Source: SXVE01 sp036388895
GTDB lineage: Bacteria; Acidobacteriota; Blastocatellia; Pyrinomonadales; Pyrinomonadaceae
Assembly: GCA_036388895.1 (NCBI GenBank)
Contig: DASVQY010000002.1
Location: forward strand, 62,001-126,000
Length of the DNA: 64,000 bases
Direction: 5' to 3'
The position numbers and the translations under genes are program-made. The notes under the pieces are model-generated. The model made no database searches and had not been told where the DNA came from. It saw nothing but the letters and a program-made list of their open reading frames with translations. Position 1 is the stretch's first letter, and each line of letters begins with the position of its first letter. Of the stretch, positions 24,892 through 33,232 are shown in pieces.

Positions 24892-26517
24892 ATGTCGAAA
24901 GTAAAATCTGTTCGTAATTTAGCCTTAATTGCGTCGTTAATCGGATCGAGTGTTTTAACCGGTATGGCGCAGAATAAAAAAGACACGCCGAGTCAGGATG
25001 TCAATGATAAAGCGCGAAACGTCAAACCTGAAATAAAAGAAGTTTATAAAAAATGGATAAATAATGACGTGGCGTACATCATTACAAAAGATGAAAAGAA
25101 AGCGTTTAATCAGTTGAAGTCTGACGAAGAGCGTGAAAACTTTATCGAAAATTTCTGGCGCAGACGCGATCCGAATCCGGACACGGAAGAAAATGAGTAT
25201 CGCGAGGAATATTACGAGCGCATTGCATACGCCAACGAACATTATACGTCCGGGATTCCCGGGTGGAAGACTGATAGAGGTCGAACATATATAACCTGGG
25301 GAAAACCGGATTCGGTCGAATCGCATCCGTCCGGCGGTTCTTACGACCGACCTTCTTATGAGGGCGGCGGTTCAACATCGACATATCCTTTTGAAATTTG
25401 GTTTTACAGGCATTTAGAAGGAGTAGGCAGCGGCATAGAAATCGAGTTTGTTGACCCGACCGGTACAGGCGAGTATAGAATCGCGCGCAGCCCGAATGAA
25501 AAAGACGCGCTTTTGATGGTTCCCGGCGCCGGTTTAACGACTGCTGAAATGCTCGGACTCAGCGATAAAGGCGACCGTATTTCAGGAATCGGCAATAATT
25601 ATATGGGGCGCGCTCAAGATCAGCCGTTTGAAAGATTGCGCATTATCACGGATTTGCAGCGCCCGCCGCAGGTTAAATTCAGCGATTTGCAGGCTCTCGC
25701 CGGCGGCGATTCGGGAACGATTGACAACAACCCGCTTAATTTCGATATGCGCGTTGATTTCTTCCGTCAATCAGAAGATCGCATAATTGCGACATTTACG
25801 GTGCAGACTGAAAATAAGGAATTGGTTTTTGAAAACGTGGGCGGATTGCCTACGGCGAAAATGAATGTTTTCGGACGTATAACCGCTGTTTCGGGCAAAC
25901 GTTCGGGAGTTTTCGAAGATTCGGTAACGACGAACGCTACCGGAGAAGAACTTGCCGAAGCGAAAGACCGCAAATCCGTGTATCAAACGGCAGTCGCGTT
26001 GACGCCCGGAACTTACAAAGTTGATGTCGTCGTGCGCGACGTAGTTTCAGGCAATAAAGGTATCGTCAGCAAAGGCTTTACCGTGCCGAAATACGATGAG
26101 AAAAAACTCTCGACCTCGACGCTTATCTTAGCTTCGACTCTTCGTTCGACAAACGAAAGAGATATTGGCGGAAGATTTATTATCGGCAACGCGAAAGTAA
26201 TTCCGAATCTTTCAGGCGTTTATAAGAAAGGTCAGCAAGTCGGCGTTTATTTACAGGTTTATAACGCGCAAATTGATCAGACCACTTTGCGCCCGGCGGT
26301 AGATGTCGAATATATTTTGATGAAAGGCGGAAAAGAAGTTCTTCGACAGCCGGAAAATTGGGAGGGTTTGAGCGATTCCGGGCAGCGTCTAACGCTCGCG
26401 AGGCTTCTGCCGACCGATCAGATACCCGCCGGAAATTATGAGATAAAAATCAGAATTAAGGACCGCGTCGGCGGGCAAACGCTCGAACCGGCTGGAAACT
26501 TTACGATTGTTCAATAA
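24892..26517 (+). CDS. GWxTD-domain secreted protein
   Basis: 541 residues from the ATG at 24892, with AGAAGGAG about 9 nt upstream. The signal peptide is about residues 8-26 (LALIASLIGSSVLTGMAQ). The family-defining block follows: FIENFWRRRDPNPDTEENEYREEYYERIAYANEHY, then GIPGWKTDRGRTYITWGKPD, with GWKTD at 124-128. The C-terminal half looks like beta-sandwich domains. GWxTD proteins are common in Acidobacteria and Bacteroidetes; their function is unknown. A terminator follows at 26546-26577. Confidence 0.9.
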   Translation: MSKVKSVRNLALIASLIGSSVLTGMAQNKKDTPSQDVNDKARNVKPEIKEVYKKWINNDVAYIITKDEKKAFNQLKSDEERENFIENFWRRRDPNPDTEENEYREEYYERIAYANEHYTSGIPGWKTDRGRTYITWGKPDSVESHPSGGSYDRPSYEGGGSTSTYPFEIWFYRHLEGVGSGIEIEFVDPTGTGEYRIARSPNEKDALLMVPGAGLTTAEMLGLSDKGDRISGIGNNYMGRAQDQPFERLRIITDLQRPPQVKFSDLQALAGGDSGTIDNNPLNFDMRVDFFRQSEDRIIATFTVQTENKELVFENVGGLPTAKMNVFGRITAVSGKRSGVFEDSVTTNATGEELAEAKDRKSVYQTAVALTPGTYKVDVVVRDVVSGNKGIVSKGFTVPKYDEKKLSTSTLILASTLRSTNERDIGGRFIIGNAKVIPNLSGVYKKGQQVGVYLQVYNAQIDQTTLRPAVDVEYILMKGGKEVLRQPENWEGLSDSGQRLTLARLLPTDQIPAGNYEIKIRIKDRVGGQTLEPAGNFTIVQ

Positions 26518-26545
26518 TTTCGAGAAAACTTTGTTATATCTTGAC

Positions 26546-26577
26546 GGCGCTTTATTTCGTATAAAGCGTCTTTTTTT
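26546..26577 (+). terminator. rho-independent terminator
   Basis: A 10-bp stem (26546-26555 with 26561-26570, one G-U), a UUCGU loop and seven Ts at 26571-26577. It ends the GWxTD gene transcript. The next gene's ATG begins on the base right after the T-run. Confidence 0.9.
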
Positions 26578-27075
26578 ATGGAAACGGAAAGATTAATTTT
26601 GAGGCATTATGCTGCCGAAGACAGAACGGATTTCATCGCGCTGTTTACGGACGCGTCGGTGATGAAGCACGTCGGAGACGGCGTAATAACGCACGAAAAA
26701 GCCGAAGCCTTTTGGCAGAAACTCTTTGATAAACTTTACCCGCAAAATTACAACATCTGGGCGGTTTTTGAAAAGGCAGAATCTCAATACGTCGGACACG
26801 CCGGAATCTATCCGCGTCCAACAAAAAAAGAAGATTGGGAATTTGTTTATTTTTTAAATAGACAAGCTTGGGGCAAAGGATATGCGACCGAAATTGCCAA
26901 GAGAGTTATTGAATTTGGCTTTGAAGAGTTAAATTTGCCCGAAGTTTTTGCAACGGTTGATGACGATCATACGGCTTCGATTCGCGTTTTGGAAAAAGCC
27001 GGAATGAAGCTAAAACGATTTGAGTATGATGAAGGCGGACAGTTTTCAGTTTATTCGATTGCAAAACCGTTTTAG
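26578..27075 (+). CDS. GNAT family N-acetyltransferase (RimJ/RimL type)
   Basis: 165 residues. METERLILRHYAAEDRTDFIALF is the usual opening of this family, which supports the start at 26578. FLNRQAWGKGYATEIAKRVIEF is the acetyl-CoA-binding motif A, and VDDDHTASIRVLEKAGMK is the C-terminal motif. It transfers acetyl groups to an unknown amine, protein N-terminus or small molecule. No ribosome site is possible, because the upstream DNA is a terminator T-run; see findings. Confidence 0.9.
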   Translation: METERLILRHYAAEDRTDFIALFTDASVMKHVGDGVITHEKAEAFWQKLFDKLYPQNYNIWAVFEKAESQYVGHAGIYPRPTKKEDWEFVYFLNRQAWGKGYATEIAKRVIEFGFEELNLPEVFATVDDDHTASIRVLEKAGMKLKRFEYDEGGQFSVYSIAKPF

Positions 27076-27106
27076 CTTTTTGGAAAATTCCTCGGGTAAT
27101 GCAAGT

Positions 27107-28852
27107 CTATTTCAAACGCATTAAACGATTTAATATTTTTGCCTGTGTCGGATCTATTGTTCTCAGCATTTCATAATACTGTTTCGCCAATTCGAGGTTT
27201 CCGGTCTTAACGTATAAAATTGAAAGATTAAATAATGAAGGGGAATTTGTCGGCTCGACGGAAACGGCGCGTTTATACATTTCTATAGCTTCGCGTCGCT
27301 TACCCTGATCGCGAAGAAAATCAGCATATACTTTCAAAACGTTGATAGAATCAGGTTTTAATTCAAGCGCTTTTTTGTAGGCTTCAAGAACTTCCGCGGC
27401 GCGACCAAGTTTTCGTAAATTGCCTGCCAAACTCAAATAAATCACATAATGCGGCTCCGCTTCAATAGCTTTTTGGTGAAATTCTACTGCTTTTTCGTCC
27501 ATTCCCAAATCGCTGTAAAGCACACCGATGAGGGTTAAATTTTTGTTCGTTTGCGGCAAAAGCGGAATCAATTCGTTCAAAGCAGTTTCGGCTTCTTTCC
27601 TCCTCAGGAAAACAAGCATTTCCGTTAATGACTGGCGAACTTCGAGATTCTTCGGATTCTGCGCGATTTCTTGCTTCATTGCTGCGATTTGCGATGCGCC
27701 TTGCTGCCGTGCTCTCGTTACATTGAAAAACATTTGAACGACGTGATTGCCTGGCTTTAGCCGATCAGCTTCCGACAGTTTTTCCAGTGCTTCGTCAAAT
27801 CTTGCCAAAGTTGTTAGAGTTAATCCGAGCGCGACTTTTGTTTCAAAATCTTTCGAGTTTATTTTGTCCGCTTTTCGCAAGAACTCCAGTGCCTCTTCAA
27901 AACGCTTATCTTCACTTAAACTTTTGCCTAACACCCGATTAAACTCGAAATTGCCGGGCGCGAGATCCGTTGCCTGCTTTAGTGCGGGAATCGCTTTGTC
28001 GAAATTGTTGAGCCGTATCTGTGCCAAACCGAAATTATAAAAAGCTTCTGGAAACTTAGAATTAAGTTCCATCGCTTTTTGAAAACTTTGCGCGGCTTCT
28101 TCATTCTGTGCGAGTTCAAAAAAAACTCTGCCGAGATAAAAATGTGCTAAAGCCTGTCTGGGTTCGAGTTCTATAGCTTTTAGCGCCGCCGCAATCGCTT
28201 CTGAATCGCGTTCCGCACGCAGATACTCTTCAGCCGAATTAATCTGATAAATTGCCGAGTTTGGACGCAAACGAACTAATTTTTCATAAAGCTCAAGCGA
28301 ACGATTGTAATTGCCGACTTGTTTGTTCATTTCAGCTGAAAAATTGAGTAGAAGCTCGTTGTCAGCGAATTTCTGTAGAGCAGCTTCCGCTTTTTGCAAA
28401 GCGTCCTCGCTGCGCTTCGCAGTTCGTAGGGCAGCGATCAAAGCCGCGTGAGATTCGAACGAGTCATTTTTCAAACGAACGCCTTCTTCACACTGGGTAA
28501 TCGCTTCAGAATGATTTCCGGTTAAACTGAGTGATTGACACAGAGAAAGCCTAAACGATGCTTCGTTTGGTATAATACGCACTGCTTCACGAAACGGAGC
28601 AATTGATTCTTCTATTCGATTAAGTGCAAATAAAACCGCTCCCATATTGGCTTGAGTCGCTGGTTGTGTCGCATCGAGACGCGCGCTTTGTCTAAATACT
28701 TCAAGAGCTTCATTGAATTTTTTCTCTTTCATCAATTGCACGCCTTTGTCGAAGAATTCTTTTGCCGTCTGCGGTTGGCTTTGCGCCGGAATTCTGACTG
28801 ATAGGGTGAGAAAGAAAATGAGTATAAATATCAGATTGTATTTCTTGTGCAT
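27107..28852 (-). CDS. secreted or anchored tetratricopeptide-repeat protein
   Basis: 581 residues from the ATG at 28852, which has GAGG about 6 nt upstream. A longer frame reaches 28936 but lacks support. The signal peptide is about residues 5-23 (YNLIFILIFFLTLSVRIPAQ). Nearly all of the rest is TPR repeats of about 34 residues, such as AKEFFDKGVQLMKEKKFNEALEVF, ALAHFYLGRVFFELAQNEEAAQSF and AVEFHQKAIEAEPHY. It is probably a scaffold facing the periplasm. Partner unknown. Confidence 0.9.
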   Translation of the reverse strand: MHKKYNLIFILIFFLTLSVRIPAQSQPQTAKEFFDKGVQLMKEKKFNEALEVFRQSARLDATQPATQANMGAVLFALNRIEESIAPFREAVRIIPNEASFRLSLCQSLSLTGNHSEAITQCEEGVRLKNDSFESHAALIAALRTAKRSEDALQKAEAALQKFADNELLLNFSAEMNKQVGNYNRSLELYEKLVRLRPNSAIYQINSAEEYLRAERDSEAIAAALKAIELEPRQALAHFYLGRVFFELAQNEEAAQSFQKAMELNSKFPEAFYNFGLAQIRLNNFDKAIPALKQATDLAPGNFEFNRVLGKSLSEDKRFEEALEFLRKADKINSKDFETKVALGLTLTTLARFDEALEKLSEADRLKPGNHVVQMFFNVTRARQQGASQIAAMKQEIAQNPKNLEVRQSLTEMLVFLRRKEAETALNELIPLLPQTNKNLTLIGVLYSDLGMDEKAVEFHQKAIEAEPHYVIYLSLAGNLRKLGRAAEVLEAYKKALELKPDSINVLKVYADFLRDQGKRREAIEMYKRAVSVEPTNSPSLFNLSILYVKTGNLELAKQYYEMLRTIDPTQAKILNRLMRLK

Positions 28853-29098
28853 TATTGCCTCGCAAAATTTCATAAAATCAGAGTATGAAATAAAGGTTTG
28901 TTTTATTCTATTTTTTAGAATTGTGAAGACCTTCAAACAGTGAAATTTATTTTAACACCCTTTGCTCATTTCTTAATTACGATTTTTCGAGTAACTCAAC
29001 GAGCAAAACGTAATTTTACATTCAGGATTTATAGTTTTAGTAGAAATGATCGTTGCGAAAGAAGTTAAACAAGATAATTTATTGCTGCTTTTACAGAT

Positions 29099-29362
29099 TT
29101 ATTGCCAGCGTCGCAGCTTCGGAATAAACGAATTTGCCAGTTCCGAAGCTTTTTCAAAAGGCATATTCAAATCCGCCGTCATATTTTCAATCGAACTGTT
29201 TATCATTTCTTCTAAAGTTTGATTCGGATTTGTGTATTCACCGTTTCTAAAACAAAAAGAGCAATATTCTTCGGTCGTTGTTCCGTCAGCATTTGTACCC
29301 AAATTACCAAATTCCTTTGAAAGCGGCATTCCGCAACTTTGACAGCGAATTTTATTGTCCAT
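29099..29362 (-). CDS. zinc-ribbon protein
   Basis: 87 residues. CQSCGMPL (C8, C11) and YCSFCFRNG (C34, C37) form a four-cysteine zinc ribbon, followed by a helical C-terminal tail (LEEMINSSIENMTADLNMPFEKA). This arrangement matches the putative zinc ribbon family, whose role is unknown. It overlaps the upstream 158-residue gene by 11 bp, so the two are probably co-translated. Confidence 0.85.
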   Translation of the reverse strand: MDNKIRCQSCGMPLSKEFGNLGTNADGTTTEEYCSFCFRNGEYTNPNQTLEEMINSSIENMTADLNMPFEKASELANSFIPKLRRWQ

Positions 29363-29828
29363 AGCTTTTTATTTTATTTTCAAATTTCGTGAAATCTTCG
29401 TACGGAAAGGGCTGGCGCCAGTGAAATTCGAATTCGTCGGTATTGCGGTCTTCGTAAAGTTGCGCGAAGGTTTGATAAAATGCTGCGCAGACTTCTTTTG
29501 TGTTGCCTCGATGCGAGAAGACCTTTTCCGATTCATCCGTTTCGCGGCTGCCGGTCGGATATTGATAAATTTCCAAAAGCAGATTTTCGCCGTTTCGCGC
29601 AAAAAGAAAGTCGAATTCTTCGGGATTGCGGTTCCATTGCAGCAAGTATTCTCGGTTGATTGAATTTTCTTCGAGCAAATCGTTCAAAATTCGTAAAAGC
29701 TCAGACAAAGCGTGCTCGTGCGGCGCGTGCGCCGTTGTAGTGTGAAACTCTGATAATCCGTCGCTTAAACCGATTGACATCCATCCGCACTGCGGCGAAT
29801 TGAAACTGACTTCAAGATTATTCTGCAT
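29352..29828 (-). CDS. hypothetical protein upstream of zinc-ribbon gene
   Basis: 158 residues, soluble, with NSPQCGWMSIGLSDGLSEF and HAPHEHALSELLRILNDLLE near the start and acidic, aromatic-rich sequence later (EFHWRQPFPYEDF). I recognise no family. The coding frame overlaps the next gene by 11 bp, which supports it as real. It diverges from thyA. Confidence 0.7.
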   Translation of the reverse strand: MQNNLEVSFNSPQCGWMSIGLSDGLSEFHTTTAHAPHEHALSELLRILNDLLEENSINREYLLQWNRNPEEFDFLFARNGENLLLEIYQYPTGSRETDESEKVFSHRGNTKEVCAAFYQTFAQLYEDRNTDEFEFHWRQPFPYEDFTKFENKIKSYGQ

Positions 29829-29946
29829 AAATCGGAGGTGAATCTTAAATCTGAGATGCAGATTTGTATAGCAAATTAAATCGCTTGCAACTTATGATTC
29901 ACGTTTACTTTATGGTAACTTTAAGAGAAAATTTCCACAAACAAAG

Positions 29947-30777
29947 ATGCGTCAATACCAGGAACTTCTTCGACATATTTTGCAAAACGGAACGCGCCAC
30001 GATGACAGAACGGGCGTCGGAACGATTTCGGTTTTCGGTTATCAAACCCGCTTCGATCTGCGCGAAGGTTTTCCGATTGTAACGACGAAACGCGTTCCGT
30101 TTCGATGGGTCGCCGAAGAATTGCTTTGGTTTTTGTCGGGCGACACAAACGAAAAAAATCTTCGCGCGCGCGGCGTTGACATTTGGGCGGAATGGGCGGA
30201 CGAAGCTCATACTTCAAGATTCGGACGCGAAGAAGGCGATTTGGGACCGGTTTACGGTTATTTGTGGCGAAGCTTCGGCGGCGATTACCCGGAAAGAAAC
30301 GGTTTCGATCAGATTAGCTGGTTGATGAACGAGATAAAAACGAATCCGAATTCGCGCCGTTTAATCGTTTCGGGCTGGAACCCCAAACAGGCGTCGCAGG
30401 TTGATTTACCGCCGTGTCACACGTTCTGGCATTTGAAAGTAGAAAACGAAAAGATTCTGCATTGCCAGCTTTATCAGCGCAGCGCCGATGCGTTTCTAGG
30501 AGTTCCGTTCAATATCAGTTCATATGGACTTTTAACACATATGATCGCGCACGTCTGCGATCTGCAAGTCGGTGAGTTTATTCACACTTTCGGCGATTTG
30601 CATATTTATTCGAATCATCTCGAACAAGTCGAAAAACTTTGCGCGCGCGAGCCTTTTCCGCTTCCGACTTTAACAATAAAAAGAAAACCTGATTCGATTT
30701 TCGATTACAGTTATGAAGATTTTGAACTAAAAAATTATCAACATCATCCGCCGATTTCCGCTCCGGTTGCCGTTTGA
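29947..30777 (+). CDS. thyA: thymidylate synthase
   Basis: Converts dUMP to dTMP with methylene-tetrahydrofolate. 276 residues. RTGVGTISVFGYQTRFDL (about 21-38) is the dUMP-binding arginine region. FPIVTTKRVPFRWVAEELLWFLSGDTN follows. The catalytic cysteine is C157 in DLPPCHTFWH, and QLYQRSADAFLGVPFNISSYGLLTHM is the conserved substrate loop. The C-terminus ends ISAPVAV, as in standard ThyA. A terminator follows at 30916-30939. No folA is adjacent. Confidence 0.97.
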   Translation: MRQYQELLRHILQNGTRHDDRTGVGTISVFGYQTRFDLREGFPIVTTKRVPFRWVAEELLWFLSGDTNEKNLRARGVDIWAEWADEAHTSRFGREEGDLGPVYGYLWRSFGGDYPERNGFDQISWLMNEIKTNPNSRRLIVSGWNPKQASQVDLPPCHTFWHLKVENEKILHCQLYQRSADAFLGVPFNISSYGLLTHMIAHVCDLQVGEFIHTFGDLHIYSNHLEQVEKLCAREPFPLPTLTIKRKPDSIFDYSYEDFELKNYQHHPPISAPVAV

Positions 30778-30915
30778 GTCTAATACGCACTGAATTTAAT
30801 AATTGCTGTATAAACTTTTGAAACAATTCTCAAGAAAACCTCAAGTATCGAAGAGTAAATTAAAATCATACAAGACAACTGAATAGGAAAAACAATTAAA
30901 AAGGCGGTCGAACGG

Positions 30916-30939
30916 AAGCTTCCGAAAGGAAGCTTTTTT
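30916..30939 (+). terminator. rho-independent terminator after thyA
   Basis: An 8-bp perfect stem (30916-30923 with 30928-30935) closes a GAAA tetraloop. Four more Ts, then ATTTTT, follow. It ends the thyA transcript about 140 bp after the stop. Confidence 0.8.
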
Positions 30940-30984
30940 ATTTTTGAAATAACGTGTGTTTTGATGCTTTGTGTTATAAAGTTC

Positions 30985-31013
30985 TTGACAAATAAAACAA
31001 CTTGATTTAAATT
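30985..31013 (+). promoter_or_regulatory. strong promoter for the membrane-protein operon
   Basis: TTGACA (30985-30990) and TAAATT (31008-31013) are separated by exactly 17 bp. The expected start site at about 31020 is only about 4 nt before the ATG at 31024, and there is no ribosome site. Confidence 0.7.
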
Positions 31014-31023
31014 TCAAAACAAT

Positions 31024-31647
31024 ATGGCGAAGATGCAGGCTGTAAAAAAAGAAGAAAGCGAAATAAATAAGCCGATCAGTCTCGGCGACAGAGCATTTGA
31101 TAATTTGCAGTTTATCCGTGAAACGATGGAACGCTCAACCCATTTTACGGCTGTTCCGGGCTACGGCGGCATTTTGATGGGCGCGACGGCAATCGGCGCG
31201 GCATATATAGCCAACGGGCAGACTTATCTCAGAGATGGGCTGATTGTTTGGCTCATCGAAGCGGTTTTAGCATTTGCAATCGGATTGCTGGCAATGTGGC
31301 AGAAATCGAAGATTGCCAATGTTTCTTTAACGTCTGCACCGGCGAGAAAATTCGCACTGAGCTTTCTGCCGCCGCTCGTATGCGGAGTTGTCATCACGCT
31401 CGGATTATGGCGATACGAAAATTATGAAGTAATGATTCCCATTTGGATTCTTTTATATGGTGCGGCAATCGTTTGCGGCGGCGCATTTTCCGTAAAAGCG
31501 GTTCCAATTATGGGTTGGTGTTTTATCGCGCTCGGCGCAATAGCATTTTTTATCCCTGCTGGATTCGGAAATTGGCTGATGGCAATTAGCTTCGGTGTTT
31601 TACATATTATTTTCGGATTTATTATCGCAAGAAAATTCGGCGGGTAG
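31024..31647 (+). CDS. conserved membrane protein, function unknown
   Basis: 207 residues. The soluble N-terminal 40 residues include ISLGDRAFDNLQFIRETMER. Then comes THFTAVPGYGGILMGATAIGAAYIA and about six membrane segments. I do not recognise a named domain. It is the first gene of a probable operon: dgkA, a winged-helix regulator and a second membrane protein follow on the same strand. A gene like this beside a HTH_34 regulator fits a membrane stress or sensor unit, but that is inference. Confidence 0.8.
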   Translation: MAKMQAVKKEESEINKPISLGDRAFDNLQFIRETMERSTHFTAVPGYGGILMGATAIGAAYIANGQTYLRDGLIVWLIEAVLAFAIGLLAMWQKSKIANVSLTSAPARKFALSFLPPLVCGVVITLGLWRYENYEVMIPIWILLYGAAIVCGGAFSVKAVPIMGWCFIALGAIAFFIPAGFGNWLMAISFGVLHIIFGFIIARKFGG

Positions 31648-31655
31648 ATTGTTTT

Positions 31656-32090
31656 ATGAATAACAACACTGAATTAAACTTCTCCGGCAGAATACGAAGC
31701 ATCAGATGTGCCTTAACAGGCATAAAAATTATGATTTTTTCGCAACATAACGCCTGGATTCACAGCATTGCAACAATTTTAGTTGTTGTTTTAGGAGTCT
31801 TTTTCAATTTAACAAATGCTGAGTGGTGTTGGCTGGTTTTGGCTATAATGTCCGTTTGGACCGCAGAAGCGCTCAATACCGCTTTTGAGTATTTAACTGA
31901 TGTTGCTTCACCGTCATTTCATCCTTTGGCGGCAAAAGCGAAAGACGTTTCAGCCGGAGCCGTTCTGATTACGGCAATTGGTTCAGTAGTAATTGGTTTA
32001 TTAATATTCAGCCCGCACTTGCTAAGGCAAACAGATAACTTTCAACAACTCAAACCCGTAATTATGAGATTGGAAGTTGAAAAATTTTAA
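31656..32090 (+). CDS. dgkA: diacylglycerol/undecaprenol kinase family protein
   Basis: 144 residues with three membrane segments. The catalytic signature AEALNTAFEYLTDVASPSFHPLAAKAKDVSAGAVL (about residues 69-103) contains the conserved E, NTA, E, D, H, AK and KD-AG pattern of the DgkA family. It phosphorylates a membrane lipid alcohol; in most bacteria outside Enterobacteria the substrate is undecaprenol, the carrier for cell-wall synthesis. It starts 8 bp after the upstream gene and overlaps or abuts the regulator. Confidence 0.93.
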   Translation: MNNNTELNFSGRIRSIRCALTGIKIMIFSQHNAWIHSIATILVVVLGVFFNLTNAEWCWLVLAIMSVWTAEALNTAFEYLTDVASPSFHPLAAKAKDVSAGAVLITAIGSVVIGLLIFSPHLLRQTDNFQQLKPVIMRLEVEKF

Positions 32091-32094
32091 GTTT

Positions 32095-32484
32095 ATGGCA
32101 ACCAAAAAACTAGCATTAAAACAAGAAGATTTTGAAGTCGAGACAACAAAACCGAAAGTTCTGAAGGTTGAAAAAGCCGCGGAAAAAATTTCCGGTGAAC
32201 TGGATAAAGTTATTCACGAGCGAATGCGATTGGGAATTATCAGCGCGCTTGCGGCAAACGAAAGTTTATCTTTTACGGATTTGAAAAATCTCTTAAACAC
32301 GACCGACGGAAACATCAGCGTTCACGCGCGCAAATTGGAAGAAGCCGGATATCTGACTTGCGAAAAGTCTTTCAAAGGACGCGTTCCGTTGACCGAATAC
32401 CGAATTACAAATGACGGGCGCGAAGCCTTGAATCGTTATTTGAATCATATGGAAGCACTAATCAATGCGATGAAAGGAAAATAA
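32095..32484 (+). CDS. winged-helix transcriptional regulator (HTH_34-like)
   Basis: About 129 residues from the ATG at 32095. A longer frame starts at 32077 and overlaps dgkA by 14 bp. The charged N-terminal 35 residues are followed by a winged helix: VIHERMRLGIISALAANESLSFTDLKNLLNTTDGNISVHARKLEEAGYLT, then the wing EKSFKGRVPLTEYRIT. This matches MarR/ArsR-like single-domain regulators. There is no ligand domain. It probably regulates the surrounding membrane-protein operon. Confidence 0.88.
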   Translation: MATKKLALKQEDFEVETTKPKVLKVEKAAEKISGELDKVIHERMRLGIISALAANESLSFTDLKNLLNTTDGNISVHARKLEEAGYLTCEKSFKGRVPLTEYRITNDGREALNRYLNHMEALINAMKGK

Positions 32485-32496
32485 ATTAGGAGAGTT

Positions 32497-33141
32497 ATGG
32501 GAATGCTTTTGATGTTGATGACAGTCGGCGGTTCAATCATAGCTTTTCTGCTGTTGGTTTTCTCGCTTCTGACACGGAAAATCTGGCTGAGAAATTTCAT
32601 TCTCGGCGGCATTACGGTCTGGTTTGCTTTTTACTTTGTGATGCTTTTCGGAGTTTCTTTTTTGAGCGAAGAAAAAACGCTCGGGTTTAACGAGCCGAAA
32701 GCATTTTGCGGATTTTATTTTGACTGTCATATGCACACGGCGGTCAGCGGTTTGAGAAAAACGAAAACGATTGGCGGCACAGAGGCGAACGGAGAATTTT
32801 ATGTTGTCAAAGTAAAAGTTTTGAGCGACGCCAAACGAGCCGAACTAAATCTATACGCGCCGAAGTTTGAAGTAGTTAACGAAAACGGCGAACGATACGA
32901 ACCGGTAAAAAAATTAACGCCGCCCGGCGATGATTTTGAGCGGAAAGTCCCCGCAGGCAGTGATTTCGAGAGCGAAGTTGTTTTCGATTTGCCGGTTGAT
33001 GTGAAAAATCCGCGTTTGGACGTTTCCGAAGGAATCGGAATTGATAAAGTCATCGAATCGATTTTAATCGGCGATGAAGACAGTATTTTTCATAAGCGAA
33101 GATATTTCAAATTAGAGAGCGAACAAATCGCGAGCCGTTAA
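32497..33141 (+). CDS. membrane protein with extracytoplasmic beta domain
   Basis: 214 residues. Two membrane segments (about 6-26 and 33-54) are followed by a soluble domain with FCGFYFDCHMHTAVSG and FYVVKVKVLSDAKRAELNLYAPKFEVVNENGERYEP. The latter resembles the immunoglobulin-like fold of DUF4352-type domains. The two cysteines near 71 and 77 could form a disulfide. AGGAG lies about 7 nt upstream. Function unknown; it sits in the operon after the regulator. Confidence 0.75.
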   Translation: MGMLLMLMTVGGSIIAFLLLVFSLLTRKIWLRNFILGGITVWFAFYFVMLFGVSFLSEEKTLGFNEPKAFCGFYFDCHMHTAVSGLRKTKTIGGTEANGEFYVVKVKVLSDAKRAELNLYAPKFEVVNENGERYEPVKKLTPPGDDFERKVPAGSDFESEVVFDLPVDVKNPRLDVSEGIGIDKVIESILIGDEDSIFHKRRYFKLESEQIASR

Positions 33142-33232
33142 TATTTTACGCAGAACAAAATAACGCATAACAAAACAAATTGAATAAAAACCTTTGGTTT
33201 GGCTCGCGTAAGAAATCAATCGAGGCAAAAAT

